Positions 18,366 to 28,279 of a stretch of DNA of 64,000 nt are shown here, piece after piece. Numbering within the stretch: the first letter of the stretch is position 1; each line of letters begins with the position of its first letter. The notes below the pieces were generated by a model. That model was not told where the DNA came from and did no database searches. It worked only from the letters and a program-made list of their open reading frames with translations. Origin of the DNA: Bacteroidia bacterium. GTDB taxonomy: Bacteria > Bacteroidota > Bacteroidia > Flavobacteriales > Flavobacteriaceae. The stretch is from assembly GCA_030428705.1 (NCBI GenBank), contig JAUIDI010000002.1:806001-870000 (forward strand), written 5' to 3'. The translations under genes and the position numbers were made by a program.

Positions 18366-19072
18366 TGATACGCTGCATTATAATAGAAGACCAACCCCCC
18401 GCACAGCGCGTATTGAAAAGATTTATCTCCGATATCGGAAATATTGATTTGAGGGCCACTTTTGCCGATGCCCTTCTGGCAATCGATTTTTTAAAGACCG
18501 AACCAATCGACCTTATTTTTCTGGACATCCATTTGCCTAAGATTTCAGGTATCGATTTTTTAAAAACCTTGCAGTATAAACCCAATATCATATTGACCAC
18601 CGCCTTCTCGGATTATGCACTAGAAAGTTATGAATACGACGTGGTCGATTATTTATTAAAACCTTTTTCCTTTGAACGCTTTGTACAAGCGATTTCAAAG
18701 ATACCCCAACCGACAAGGCAATCGACAAGACAAGAGGGCGAAATAAAAACCCGGCCCACTCCCGATGTGCTTTTCATAAAATCGGGCTATGAACTTATCA
18801 AAATTGAGATTTCCAATATCAACTATATCCGATCGGATTCCGACTATACAGAAATAGTTACCGAAGAGCGAAAATACCTGTCCCAAGAACCCCTGCGCTA
18901 TTGGGCGGAATATCTCGACGACAATAAATTTGTACGGATCCATAAATCGTATATTGTAAACACCACAAAAATTGAAAAGATAGTCGGTAACCAAATCCGT
19001 TTGGATAAAAAAACGACTTTGCCAATCGGTAGGGCGTTCAAGGAAGGCTTTATGAAACATGTAATAAAATAA
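18365..19072 (+). CDS. LytTR-type response regulator
   Basis: A 235-aa regulator. Residues 1-115 form the receiver domain with acidic residues Glu8 and Asp9, phospho-acceptor Asp54 in [12 protein letters not shown], and Lys in [10 protein letters not shown]. Residues about 135-235 form a LytTR DNA-binding domain ([16 protein letters not shown], then [18 protein letters not shown]). It is the cognate partner of the overlapping histidine kinase. LytTR regulators bind direct repeats about 10 bp apart; the operator here was not identified. Confidence 0.94.
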   Translation: MIRCIIIEDQPPAQRVLKRFISDIGNIDLRATFADALLAIDFLKTEPIDLIFLDIHLPKISGIDFLKTLQYKPNIILTTAFSDYALESYEYDVVDYLLKPFSFERFVQAISKIPQPTRQSTRQEGEIKTRPTPDVLFIKSGYELIKIEISNINYIRSDSDYTEIVTEERKYLSQEPLRYWAEYLDDNKFVRIHKSYIVNTTKIEKIVGNQIRLDKKTTLPIGRAFKEGFMKHVIK

Positions 19073-19085
19073 AAAACGTACCAAT

Positions 19086-19970
19086 ATGAAAAAGCTGAAA
19101 AAAGAAGACATCAAGCAAGAGGTATTCGACCTCTATGACGACTATGCCCACGATAGAATACCCAGAAGGCTATTTCTCGATAAGTTATCGGCCTATGCCG
19201 TTGGCGGGATTACGGTGGGTTCATTACTGAGTTTCATCTCGCCCGATTACGTCAAGAAAATACAGGTTCGACAAGATGACCCAAAATTAAAATCGGAATT
19301 TATTACTTATGATTCTCCCAAAGGTGGGGGCTCGATCAAAGGATTGCTGTCCAAACCTTCCGATGCCAAGGGCAAACTTCCGGGTATTGTGGTGGTTCAC
19401 GAAAACCGCGGTTTGAATCCGCATATTGAAGATGTTGGCCGTCGTGCCGGTATTGCCGGGTTTATTTCATTGGCCCCCGATGCATTGACTCCGTTAGGCG
19501 GCTATCCGGGAACAGATGACGAAGGGCGCGAACTACAGCGCAAACGCGACCGTAACGAGATGCTACAAGACTTTATCGCTGCCTTCGAATATCTAAAAAA
19601 ACATCCCGATTGTACCGGGAAAGTCGGAGTTGTCGGATTTTGCTTTGGGGGATGGATCTCGAATATGATGGCCGTCGAAGTTCCCACTTTAGGGGCGGCC
19701 GTTCCTTTTTACGGTGGCCAGCCCAAGGAAGATATCGAAAAGATTAATGCTCCTTTATTGCTCCATTTCGGTGAATTGGATAAACGTGTCAATGAAGGTT
19801 GGCCCGCGTATGAAGCCGCATTAAAAAAACATGGTAAGGAATATACGGCCTATATATACGAAAATGCGAACCATGGTTTTCACAACGATACCACACCGCG
19901 ATATGACCGCGAGGCCGCCGAATTGGCCTGGAAAAGGACAATCGACTTTTTTAAGGAGAAGCTTGCTTAA
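19086..19970 (+). CDS. dienelactone hydrolase family protein
   Basis: A 294-aa alpha/beta hydrolase. The catalytic triad is visible: Cys in [14 protein letters not shown] near 184, Asp in FGELDKRV near 225, and His in [10 protein letters not shown] near 262. Residues 20-55 include [20 protein letters not shown], a Tat-like hydrophobic stretch preceded by a 26-residue polar extension, so export is uncertain. The gene starts 13 bases after the LytTR regulator. Dienelactone hydrolases act downstream of intradiol cleavage in aromatic degradation, and an intradiol dioxygenase is encoded 5 kb away on the other strand, which makes a shared phenolic pathway worth considering. Confidence 0.88.
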   Translation: MKKLKKEDIKQEVFDLYDDYAHDRIPRRLFLDKLSAYAVGGITVGSLLSFISPDYVKKIQVRQDDPKLKSEFITYDSPKGGGSIKGLLSKPSDAKGKLPGIVVVHENRGLNPHIEDVGRRAGIAGFISLAPDALTPLGGYPGTDDEGRELQRKRDRNEMLQDFIAAFEYLKKHPDCTGKVGVVGFCFGGWISNMMAVEVPTLGAAVPFYGGQPKEDIEKINAPLLLHFGELDKRVNEGWPAYEAALKKHGKEYTAYIYENANHGFHNDTTPRYDREAAELAWKRTIDFFKEKLA

Positions 19971-20013
19971 CAATATTGTATTCAACGGAAACATCATGTA
20001 ACCCATCAAGACT

Positions 20014-22335
20014 ATGAAACTTCGAATGAAGCATCTTTTTTGGGTCATTGCGCCTTGCCTTCTGATTTTTGGGGCATTCGCTCTACAGCAAGGTCCTTCG
20101 TCACAAAACGAAAATGGCGAGGATAACGATTCTTTGCCTAGTCGTCGACAGCTACGCCGAAACTTTTTTGAAAAGAGGGAGGTTTTGGTCGTTTACGGGA
20201 CAAAAGACAAACAACTAAAGGACAAGTATCGGATTCTCCTTGATTCCTTTTCGCAGGCACCTCAAGAAGATACAAGAAGAAATATTGCCATCAAGTTTAA
20301 GGAAGCATCTCTTGTAAACGATTCTGATGTTCAGACCAATATACTCTTCTTGGTCGGCACTTCGGAGGGCAATCCGGTATTGCAGCGACTGGTAAAGAAA
20401 ACCCCCTTTGAAATCGGACCGAATAGCATTAGTTTCAATGGGAAGGAATATATTTCCGATGATGCGGTACTCTCCGTTGGTTTTTATCCCAATGCCGAAA
20501 ACGACACATTGCCCATCACTTTTCTGACCGGAAACAATGAAACCAAAATCCATGCTTTTTTTGAAAACAAGGTCAATCAGGGAAATCGTTATTTTTTTCG
20601 ACAAAATATGGATTATGAACTCTACGACAACAAGACAAGGACCGTTTTAGGCGATTTTGATGAGCAATGGCAATTGGACACCTCTACTTTGTTTGACTTT
20701 TCATCGGGAATCGGTCTGGTACATAGTTCAAAACACTACGATTTTGTCACGCATCAAAATACAATCGATAGCGACGCAGTTTCAGAACTTGCTCGAGAAA
20801 TCGAAAAAACCACAAGTTCAATATTGGGTTTTCTTGGCAAGTCTGATGAAAATCCGAAATACACCTACCATATTTATAAAAGTGCCGAAGAAAAAGGTTT
20901 GATGACGGGCAATACGGCCCAGGCCCATTTTGAAAGCTCGGACAATTCGGTACATACGGTCATCAACGAAATTTATCAGGGCAATTTCATCGAAAAGGAA
21001 AATGCACTTTTGATAAACCAATTTCTTGGCACCTCAAAACTAGCAGCTTTTGAACATGGACTCCCGGTTTACTTTACGGATCGATGGCAACGAAAAGGTT
21101 ATCATCACTGGTCGGCACAATTGTTCGCTTCGGGCAATGCGCTCACTTTATCGGAGCTTTTCGACAATGAAATCACAGCAATCGAATCTCCTTTGATTAT
21201 TGATTGTATGTCGGCATCCTTAGTCGATTTTCTATTGGAAACTTGGGGCAGGCAAACATTCCTGAAAAGGTATCCGAACTGGGTACCTTCCCAAAAAGAA
21301 ATTCTCGACTTGGAACATTTGTGGCAAGATTATCTGTCGAAAAAAGCAAGTATTACTGCCTTTAGTGATAAAGAGGAAACTGAACTACCCTACCTAAAAG
21401 GGTTCAACTTTGCGCACGAAGGTTATAGCATTTATAACGGGTATGGTTCTAGAAAGGGAACCGAAGCCATCGAAAAGCAGCATGAAATGGGCAGTAATGC
21501 CATTGCGATCGTACCTTATAGCTATATACGTGACAAGAATCGACCGGCCCCTTTTCACTTCAGTAGCGGTGCAGGTTCAGAAAATGACGAAAGTGTGGTC
21601 CATTCGGCCTATCAGGCCAAACAATTGGGTATGTACAGCCTTTTAAAACCCCAAATCTTCGTCGGGGGCAGTTGGCCGGGCGATATAGAGATGTCGACCG
21701 AGAACGATTGGAAAAAATTCTTTGACTATTATTATCGGTGGATTAGGCATTATGCCTTCTTGGCCGAAATCCATAATATGGATGCACTATGCCTTGGGGT
21801 AGAATTTACAAAGGCGACCCTTGGCCAGAGCGAAGCATGGCGAAAGATGATACAAAAGACTAGGGGAATCTTTCATGGTAAAATCACATATGCGGCGAAT
21901 TGGGGGCAAGAGTTCGAAAACATAGATTTTTGGAACGAACTTGATTTTATTGGCCTGAACTGCTACTATCCCCTAAGCAAGAAAGACGATCCTACCGACG
22001 CAGAAATGAGGGCCAAGTTCGATACGATCAAAACAAAGATCAAGACCGTTTACGATAGGTTCAACAAACCCATCGTATTTACCGAAATCGGTTTTAGAAG
22101 TATCAATATGCCCTGGAAAAATCCACATGCCGAAGGCGATGACAGTTTTAACGAAACCCACCAACAACGCTGTTATGAGATCGTGTTCGAAGGCATTAAC
22201 AATGAACCTTGGTGCCAAGGTATTTTATGGTGGAAGTTTCCGAGTTATCTCGAATATCGTGGCCGTGAAAACAGTGCCTTCACACCGAACAACAAAAAGG
22301 CCGAAGCGACAATACGAAAATGGTTCTCAAAATAA
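20014..22335 (+). CDS. exported protein: peptidase-MA-like region plus GH113-like TIM barrel
   Basis: A 773-aa protein with an N-terminal hydrophobic export signal (about 8-27; an ATG at 20026 is an alternative start). Residues about 240-450 include AAFEHGLPVYFTDRW, reminiscent of the E-G-L-x-x-Y part of gluzincin (peptidase MA) domains, but no HExxH is visible, so that part is probably inactive or structural. Residues about 460-770 form a clan-A glycoside hydrolase-like barrel starting LKGFNFAHEGY, with a candidate acid/base Glu in CLGVEFTKA near 598 and nucleophile Glu in VFTEIGFRS near 691, as in GH113 beta-mannanases. Activity on a beta-mannan or related glycan is inference; the family call for the barrel is fair. 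Confidence 0.75.
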   Translation: MKLRMKHLFWVIAPCLLIFGAFALQQGPSSQNENGEDNDSLPSRRQLRRNFFEKREVLVVYGTKDKQLKDKYRILLDSFSQAPQEDTRRNIAIKFKEASLVNDSDVQTNILFLVGTSEGNPVLQRLVKKTPFEIGPNSISFNGKEYISDDAVLSVGFYPNAENDTLPITFLTGNNETKIHAFFENKVNQGNRYFFRQNMDYELYDNKTRTVLGDFDEQWQLDTSTLFDFSSGIGLVHSSKHYDFVTHQNTIDSDAVSELAREIEKTTSSILGFLGKSDENPKYTYHIYKSAEEKGLMTGNTAQAHFESSDNSVHTVINEIYQGNFIEKENALLINQFLGTSKLAAFEHGLPVYFTDRWQRKGYHHWSAQLFASGNALTLSELFDNEITAIESPLIIDCMSASLVDFLLETWGRQTFLKRYPNWVPSQKEILDLEHLWQDYLSKKASITAFSDKEETELPYLKGFNFAHEGYSIYNGYGSRKGTEAIEKQHEMGSNAIAIVPYSYIRDKNRPAPFHFSSGAGSENDESVVHSAYQAKQLGMYSLLKPQIFVGGSWPGDIEMSTENDWKKFFDYYYRWIRHYAFLAEIHNMDALCLGVEFTKATLGQSEAWRKMIQKTRGIFHGKITYAANWGQEFENIDFWNELDFIGLNCYYPLSKKDDPTDAEMRAKFDTIKTKIKTVYDRFNKPIVFTEIGFRSINMPWKNPHAEGDDSFNETHQQRCYEIVFEGINNEPWCQGILWWKFPSYLEYRGRENSAFTPNNKKAEATIRKWFSK

Positions 22336-22363
22336 ACTGGCTTTTGCTAACAGTCTTAACATG

Positions 22364-22879
22364 TCATCTTTTTGGGGGTGGTGGGCCGTTTCTTTTCGGA
22401 AAGGCCAAACTATCGGCCGGATAGGTCCGTTTCAAATAATCCATTTGGGTTTTGGCCCAATCGATAATCATCTCGCGCTGTTCATCAGATAGATTTGCCT
22501 CTGAGTGAAGGCCAAAGTTGGTATACGAAGGTAGTGGCATTTCACCTTCTCCCACCATTTCAACGATTTCCTCGAACTTGTGGTTTTGAACGAATAACGG
22601 TCGTTTGGTGAATTCTGAAAAATTCAGATCCCTTTTACCGTGTTCTATATGGTCGTTGAGCCACCAAGCTATCGGTTGCACGTTAGAATACCAAGGATAT
22701 ATCGTTTTATTAGAATGGCAGTCGTTACAGGCAACCTGAAGTAAATGGCTCACCTCGGCCGGTACTTCATATTTGGTCGAAATATCATAGGTAAGGTCGT
22801 TCGATTCGTTTTTTTCAGGTCGGAAGAACTGAATGATTACGAATAAAATCAAAAGTCCAAGTAAAATCTTTTTTAGCAT
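22364..22879 (-). CDS. heme-binding domain protein (cytochrome c-like)
   Basis: A 171-aa protein with an N-terminal membrane anchor (about 3-19) and a Haem_bd-type domain. The single heme motif CNDCHSN, followed by TIYPWYSNVQPIAWW, lies near residues 51-72 and is the family signature. It should be a periplasmic, membrane-tethered electron carrier. It is the last gene of the leftward run that starts with the Nudix regulator, 61 bases after GH3, and could take electrons from the flavin or other sugar oxidases encoded upstream (inference). Confidence 0.88.
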   Translation of the reverse strand: MLKKILLGLLILFVIIQFFRPEKNESNDLTYDISTKYEVPAEVSHLLQVACNDCHSNKTIYPWYSNVQPIAWWLNDHIEHGKRDLNFSEFTKRPLFVQNHKFEEIVEMVGEGEMPLPSYTNFGLHSEANLSDEQREMIIDWAKTQMDYLKRTYPADSLAFPKRNGPPPPKR

Positions 22880-22940
22880 AATAAAGGTTTAATTTATGTT
22901 ATTCTTTATTGAATCCAGAAAGATAATGCCACACGTACGA

Positions 22941-25250
22941 TTATCTGTACTTTTTGACCCGCTCATCGCTGATTACCCCATTCCAGTTCAGGCCAAAGGC
23001 AAAATCGTATTCATTTCCCTCACTATCCCGATAGACTTCCATATCAAAGGGAACATCTTCAAATTGCTTTTCCACAGTCGTCATGTCAGCCGGCATTTGC
23101 ATCGGCAGTAGCGCAGCCGGTTCGGCTTTTCCCGAAATAATATCCATGATGGCTTGATCTTGAACTCCAAAACCAAGTAAAATGGCATCCGAAGATTTCT
23201 CGATTTCAGAAAAGATCATGGGATTAGTGATACTTAATACCGTCAAGACCGGTTTATCTTTCATCAAAGCCTTTGTTTCGACCACCAATTCGGCATCGGT
23301 TTTATTATGTGTCGACACCGATTTATCCTTATAACTTCGGTTGGTAAAATCTTCTAGGGGATCTCCACCGGCAATGCTTTCCTCCCTAGCTTCTGAAGCC
23401 GTATAATCACCATATTGCAAGCTCATGGGGAAATAACCATTTCCCCCTTTTTCAAGGTCGCTCTTATCATAACCTATACCGGAGGAAGGATTCTCAATAA
23501 AAACCAAGGCAACATTGGCTTCCTCGGGATTATCCACCACATTGAAATATTTTTTCACAATTTCAATGTTTACGGGATAGTCGGTCGATTCAGGAAGTTC
23601 CATTCCTAAGAAGTTACGGCTGGCTGGTACATAGCGTTTGGGCACAAATACTTTCTTTTTATCCCTTATAGGAAGTACATTATTACTGTTCTTCAACATA
23701 ACGATAGACTGTAACTGTGCCTCGAAACCAGCCTTCATAAAATCGGGCTGCCCCACAATTCTGTTCGTTTCATCAGGTGACACATACGGATTTTCAAAGA
23801 TGCCCACCCTAAAAATATTCTTTAAAAGGCGTACCGCCGAGGCTTCCATTCTCGCCCTCATCTTTTCTTCACCATGCTCCTTGACACCCATTTCATAAGC
23901 TTCTAGAATAGGCTTGGCGTCGTTATTACCACCGAACTGGTCGACCCCGGCCATCAATGCCTTGTAATGCAATTCGGCTTCCGTGAGATTTTCCACTCCC
24001 CACGGCTTTCCATCTATAAAATTATCCATTACGGTATGTTCGTGTGTTATGCTCCAATCGGTACATACCACCCCATCATACCCATATTTGTCACGCAGTA
24101 GATTGCCTATGATGTATTCGCTATATGCGTTTCCTACGTTCTCCCCGTTTTCGGAATCCTGGTTCCATGAAATAGTATAATATGGCATAATCGCAGAAGT
24201 CTGACCTGTTCCTCCATTAAGTTTGAAGGCCCCTTCGGTAAACGGGATCAGATGCGCATCAAAATTATTTCCGGGATACACCGCAAATTTTCCAGCTGCA
24301 TAATGGGCATCCCGACCAGCTTCTCCCGAACCGCCACCGGGCCAATGTTTTGCCATGGCATTAACGCTCTCCAATCCCCAACCTCGATCTTCGGTCGACT
24401 GAAAACCATCGATATAGGCCTGTGCCATCGCAGCCGATAACTTCGGACTCTCACCGAAAGTACCATTAAACCTTGCCCATCTGGGCTCTGTCGCTATGTC
24501 TATCTGAGGTGATAAAGCTGTCGTAATACCCAATGCCCGATATTCTTTTGATGCGATTTCCCCGAACTGCTTCACCAATTCAGGATTAAAGGTAGCTGCC
24601 ATGCCTAATGAACTGGGCCACATTGAAATAGTACCGCCGGCCGCCGCATCATATTCCATACGTGCAACCGTACCATGACGGGGATCCGAACTATTATTGG
24701 CCGGAATGCCCAAACCGATACCCTCACAAAACGCTTGCAGTTTGTTATTCCATTGCGCCGCAATTTGGGGAGATTTTACCGTGGTCACCAAAACATGTCG
24801 CAGGTTATCTTCTTCAATGAACTTTTTTTGTTGATCCGTTAAATCGGATGCATCGGTCTTTCCTTCAACATACGGTTGTCCGTCGTATGTTCCCGAAAAA
24901 TATCCTTGGGGTCTGGCCGGAATCGATTGATGCCCCGAATACAGCATAAGGCCTGCAATTTGGGCTATATCCATCTTTGCGGCCAAATCTTTGGCGCGCT
25001 CATCGGTCGATACCCGCCAATCTTCATAAACATCCAATTTACCATTCTTGTTCATATCCTTAAATGCCAAGCGGTCAACTGTGAGTAGTTTTACGCCGGA
25101 ATCCGGTGAATACCCCAAAGTACTTCCACCTTCATTCTCAACTGCAATAAAGCCATCTTTTTCAATCGTTTTGAATTTTTCGGAACAGCCTGTCAAGAGT
25201 ATCATATGAGCTAACGCAAACAGCCCATATTTAGATTTAGTTATTTTCAT
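22941..25250 (-). CDS. glycoside hydrolase family 3 lipoprotein (beta-glucosidase-like)
   Basis: A 769-aa exo-glycosidase. A lipoprotein signal ends in LLTGC (residues about 18-22). The N-terminal GH3 barrel holds the catalytic nucleophile Asp in GVVCTDWSITHEH near residue 398 (usually SDW), followed by the C-terminal alpha/beta sandwich domain. An unusual feature is the early segment referring to calcium-like repeats (FKDMNKNGKLDVYEDW), a DxNxDG-type loop. It follows the carboxylesterase by 21 bases, so the operon combines ester and glycoside hydrolysis. Beta-glucosidase or beta-xylosidase activity is the family default; the actual substrate is unknown. Confidence 0.93.
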   Translation of the reverse strand: MKITKSKYGLFALAHMILLTGCSEKFKTIEKDGFIAVENEGGSTLGYSPDSGVKLLTVDRLAFKDMNKNGKLDVYEDWRVSTDERAKDLAAKMDIAQIAGLMLYSGHQSIPARPQGYFSGTYDGQPYVEGKTDASDLTDQQKKFIEEDNLRHVLVTTVKSPQIAAQWNNKLQAFCEGIGLGIPANNSSDPRHGTVARMEYDAAAGGTISMWPSSLGMAATFNPELVKQFGEIASKEYRALGITTALSPQIDIATEPRWARFNGTFGESPKLSAAMAQAYIDGFQSTEDRGWGLESVNAMAKHWPGGGSGEAGRDAHYAAGKFAVYPGNNFDAHLIPFTEGAFKLNGGTGQTSAIMPYYTISWNQDSENGENVGNAYSEYIIGNLLRDKYGYDGVVCTDWSITHEHTVMDNFIDGKPWGVENLTEAELHYKALMAGVDQFGGNNDAKPILEAYEMGVKEHGEEKMRARMEASAVRLLKNIFRVGIFENPYVSPDETNRIVGQPDFMKAGFEAQLQSIVMLKNSNNVLPIRDKKKVFVPKRYVPASRNFLGMELPESTDYPVNIEIVKKYFNVVDNPEEANVALVFIENPSSGIGYDKSDLEKGGNGYFPMSLQYGDYTASEAREESIAGGDPLEDFTNRSYKDKSVSTHNKTDAELVVETKALMKDKPVLTVLSITNPMIFSEIEKSSDAILLGFGVQDQAIMDIISGKAEPAALLPMQMPADMTTVEKQFEDVPFDMEVYRDSEGNEYDFAFGLNWNGVISDERVKKYR

Positions 25251-25271
25251 AATCCGATTTTAGGCAATTTT

Positions 25272-26888
25272 TTAGTTTGATTCAACTATCTTGAACAGTT
25301 CAGCATCCAATTGCGGTTTTACCACACAGGTATTGTCAAAATGCATGGTCGCCGTATTCTTGCTATTATATTCGGGCCATTCAGGCAAGCCAGCATGATT
25401 GGGATTTCCTGTTTTGGCGAAATGGATCCAGGCAAGGCTCATTTTTTCCGCCAAGACATGGGCTTCTTCTCCACCACCAGTCATATGGTTTGCCAAAGCC
25501 ACATTATCAAATACAAATGGCAGTTCCATACAATGCAAGGACTTATATTTTCCATCAAAAACGGGAGATTGCCATGTGAAAAGGTACATATAAACCGGGG
25601 CGCCATTCGTAAGATCCGATTTGGCATTCGCCTGGGCCACAGCTCCCGGACGGAACATTGTATCGACATCTATCAAATCTTTGGTAGAAGTATCATATGG
25701 GTAGGCATGTTTGACCGCTGCAATGTAATCATCGGCTTTTTCTTTATACGTTTCTTTGATGTGGGCCATAATAACATCATCAGACGCCCCAACAAAACGC
25801 ATATTGGCAAAAGGTGCAAATTCATTTTTTACCGTACCGATCAATAACGGAATGTCTTTGGAAAGTTCCAGAGCTTCCTCCGAAGCGGTTTGATAGGGTA
25901 AATCTACCCCGTCTTGGCTAGGGCCCCAACTCAAGCCAAAACCCAAAATAGGTTTTCCCGCTTCGCGCATTTGTGCCTCCACTTTTTTTAGCGCTTTTGA
26001 GCTGGCATCGGCCAAAATGTTAAAAGGAATATTCTGTAAGCTATCCACTTGGGTAGCTTTAAGCCCTAGCGTCGATAGGGTTTCCATGGCGATGGCCTGG
26101 GTATCTTCCTTATCCAAAATTCTGCCTCGAAAAGCCCCGCTTTGATTTATGGCTTTATGAAAGAGTCCATGCGCTTTAGGCATGGCCATTAACGTATTTA
26201 CCTTGGCCCCACCACCTGACTGACCGAAAATTGTTACATTTTCGGGATTGCCGCCAAAATTGGAAATATTGTCGCGGACCCATTCCAGAGCCAATACCAT
26301 ATCCAAAATGCTATTATTGGCCGAGTGCTTATATTTTTTACCATAATCCGATAAATCTAAAAAGCCCAGAACGTTCAATCTATGGTTTATCGATACCACC
26401 ACCACGTCACCTTTCTGGCTCAGATTTGCGCCGTCATAGGATGGGAGTTCGTGACTGGAGCCCGCAGTAAAGCCTCCGCCATGAATCCAAAAAAGTACGG
26501 GTCTTTTTTTACCGTCATCTATGCTAGGCGTCCAAACATTTAGGTTGAGGCAATCTTCATTGGTAAAACCCCAATCATGGTCGAACACAAATTCAGATTC
26601 ATCCTGTATGGTAGTGGTCGGGGTCAATAAAGGCGCGACCGGCCCGTACATCGTCGAGCTACGGATATCATCCCATGGTTCAGGCTTTTTGGCCATTTCA
26701 AATCTTTTCGCCACGCCATAGGGAATTCCCTTGTAAGTGAAAATTCCATTTTCAATATAGCCCCGTACCTTTCCGTTTTCGGTATTCGTAACGGCAACAT
26801 CGGTACCTGTAATGACCTCTTGACCAAAGACCAAGGATACAGAAAGGAACGATGTTATGAAACAGATTTTTAAAACCGTCTTTTTCAT
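25272..26888 (-). CDS. type-B carboxylesterase, secreted
   Basis: A 538-aa alpha/beta hydrolase with a signal peptide (1-22, ending in VFGQE). The family landmarks are all there: the EDCLNLNVW segment near 111-119, the oxyanion loop IHGGGFTAGSS near 139-149, the nucleophile elbow FGQSGGG near residue 224, and the catalytic His in LHCMELPFVFDN near 460. It lies 11 bases after the flavin oxidase and 21 before GH3 in the leftward operon. Two paralogs are encoded at 34412-37717 under the second copy of the 82-bp element. A secreted esterase acting on a plant or algal ester is likely. Confidence 0.93.
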   Translation of the reverse strand: MKKTVLKICFITSFLSVSLVFGQEVITGTDVAVTNTENGKVRGYIENGIFTYKGIPYGVAKRFEMAKKPEPWDDIRSSTMYGPVAPLLTPTTTIQDESEFVFDHDWGFTNEDCLNLNVWTPSIDDGKKRPVLFWIHGGGFTAGSSHELPSYDGANLSQKGDVVVVSINHRLNVLGFLDLSDYGKKYKHSANNSILDMVLALEWVRDNISNFGGNPENVTIFGQSGGGAKVNTLMAMPKAHGLFHKAINQSGAFRGRILDKEDTQAIAMETLSTLGLKATQVDSLQNIPFNILADASSKALKKVEAQMREAGKPILGFGLSWGPSQDGVDLPYQTASEEALELSKDIPLLIGTVKNEFAPFANMRFVGASDDVIMAHIKETYKEKADDYIAAVKHAYPYDTSTKDLIDVDTMFRPGAVAQANAKSDLTNGAPVYMYLFTWQSPVFDGKYKSLHCMELPFVFDNVALANHMTGGGEEAHVLAEKMSLAWIHFAKTGNPNHAGLPEWPEYNSKNTATMHFDNTCVVKPQLDAELFKIVESN

Positions 26889-26899
26889 TAGTCTATTTT

Positions 26900-28270
26900 T
26901 TAAGTATGATAAATATTGTGGTTCAAATAATCATTCTTGAATTTTCCTAGCGGATCAAGATTTTTGGCCAAAGCAAGAAAATCATCAAATTTTTCATAAC
27001 GTTCAGAAATCTTGGATGGGTCTATCGAAAAGAGTTTCCCCCAATGGGGCATATAGCCAAAAGGTTCCAGCTCTTTTTCGATCATGACAATCAATTCACC
27101 TACTTCTTTTGGATTTTGCTTCCAAGTAAAGTGAATGGCGACACAATCTTTTTTGTAGCACGGACTCATCCACAGATTGTCCGCTGCGATTGTCCTAATC
27201 TCCGTGATAAATAGTTGAGGGTGTATTTGTTCTCGTTTTTTTTCCAAGGCCAATATCGCTTCCAATGCTTTTTCCCGGGGAACAAAGAATTCCGATTGCA
27301 GTTCTTCACCACTGCTCGGGGTAAAGCCCATTTTAAAATGGGGCAACCTATCATACCAGGGCCCGGGAACACCCATTTGGTCCGTACAGTTGACTGCCGA
27401 TAGTTCGGTTATGGGATGTAGGTTTCTGGTGGCGGCTTTCGCTCCATAGTACTCATTTCCCAAATCTTTGACCTCTTCGTCCATACTTCTTTTGACCCAG
27501 ACCTGACTTATCGATTTATCTTGCCAATCGGTAAAAAGGCTGACACTATAGCCACCGGAAAGAATGGCATCGAAATTTTCTTTTAACGACTCCAATGGCA
27601 GGTTCTGAAATACGTCTTGTCTCACATCGAAAGTCTTTTGGACTTCCAAGGTCATCTCTGTCAATATTCCCAAGGCACCCAAATTGACCACGGCACCATC
27701 GAATAGGTCATCGCCTTTTTTCAAGCGAATAATCTCTCCCTTTCCATTGACCAATTCCAAGGCGGATACCGAACTGGCCAGATTGCCATTATTGACACCC
27801 GAACCGTGGGTGGCCGTGGCACATGCCCCGGCCACGGAAATATGTGGCAGGGATGCCAAATTATGGACGGCATACCCTTTTTCATGCAACGTCGGAGCGA
27901 AATCACCGTACTTGGTACCGGCACCGACTGTTACGGTCATGGACTCTTCATCGATTCCGACGACTCCTTTGAGGTTCTTCGTCGAGATCTGGTTTAGCGG
28001 GCTATCGGCAATATCGTTAAAACAATGGCAAGATCCCAATGCTTTTTGGACATCCAGTTGTTTGACCAATACCTGTACCTCTTCGACCGTTTTGGGTTCG
28101 TGAAGATTCTTGGCCTTATAAGCATAATTACCCGCCCAGTTCTTGCGAACAACCTCCGGAGCCACTTCTTCTACAGCTTTTTTCTTTTCCGTTTTGCAGG
28201 ATGTCAACGGTGTGAGGGCGGTGGCCGCGGCAAAAGTTGCCGTTGTTTTGATGAATTCTTTTCGTTTCAT
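26900..28270 (-). CDS. exported FAD-linked aldonolactone oxidase-like protein
   Basis: A 456-aa VAO-family flavoprotein of the L-gulono/D-arabinono-1,4-lactone oxidase type. The N-terminus (MKRKEFIKTTATFAAATAL, then LTSC at about residue 26) combines a Tat-like start with a lipobox, implying export of the folded flavoprotein. The FAD domain holds LGSCHCFNDIADS near 79-91, where His82 is placed to bind FAD covalently, and VAGACATATHGSG near 145-157. The C-terminal GYMPHWGKLF near 404-413 is the HWGK motif of aldonolactone oxidases. It is third in the Nudix-led operon, between the epimerase and the esterase. It probably oxidises a sugar lactone or polyol outside the cytoplasm; substrate unknown. 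Confidence 0.87.
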   Translation of the reverse strand: MKRKEFIKTTATFAAATALTPLTSCKTEKKKAVEEVAPEVVRKNWAGNYAYKAKNLHEPKTVEEVQVLVKQLDVQKALGSCHCFNDIADSPLNQISTKNLKGVVGIDEESMTVTVGAGTKYGDFAPTLHEKGYAVHNLASLPHISVAGACATATHGSGVNNGNLASSVSALELVNGKGEIIRLKKGDDLFDGAVVNLGALGILTEMTLEVQKTFDVRQDVFQNLPLESLKENFDAILSGGYSVSLFTDWQDKSISQVWVKRSMDEEVKDLGNEYYGAKAATRNLHPITELSAVNCTDQMGVPGPWYDRLPHFKMGFTPSSGEELQSEFFVPREKALEAILALEKKREQIHPQLFITEIRTIAADNLWMSPCYKKDCVAIHFTWKQNPKEVGELIVMIEKELEPFGYMPHWGKLFSIDPSKISERYEKFDDFLALAKNLDPLGKFKNDYLNHNIYHT

Positions 28271-28279
28271 GGCAACAGC

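Noticed and set aside
25311-25847. 178-codon frame on the plus strand
   Set aside because: It is antisense to a complete carboxylesterase and shows no family motif.
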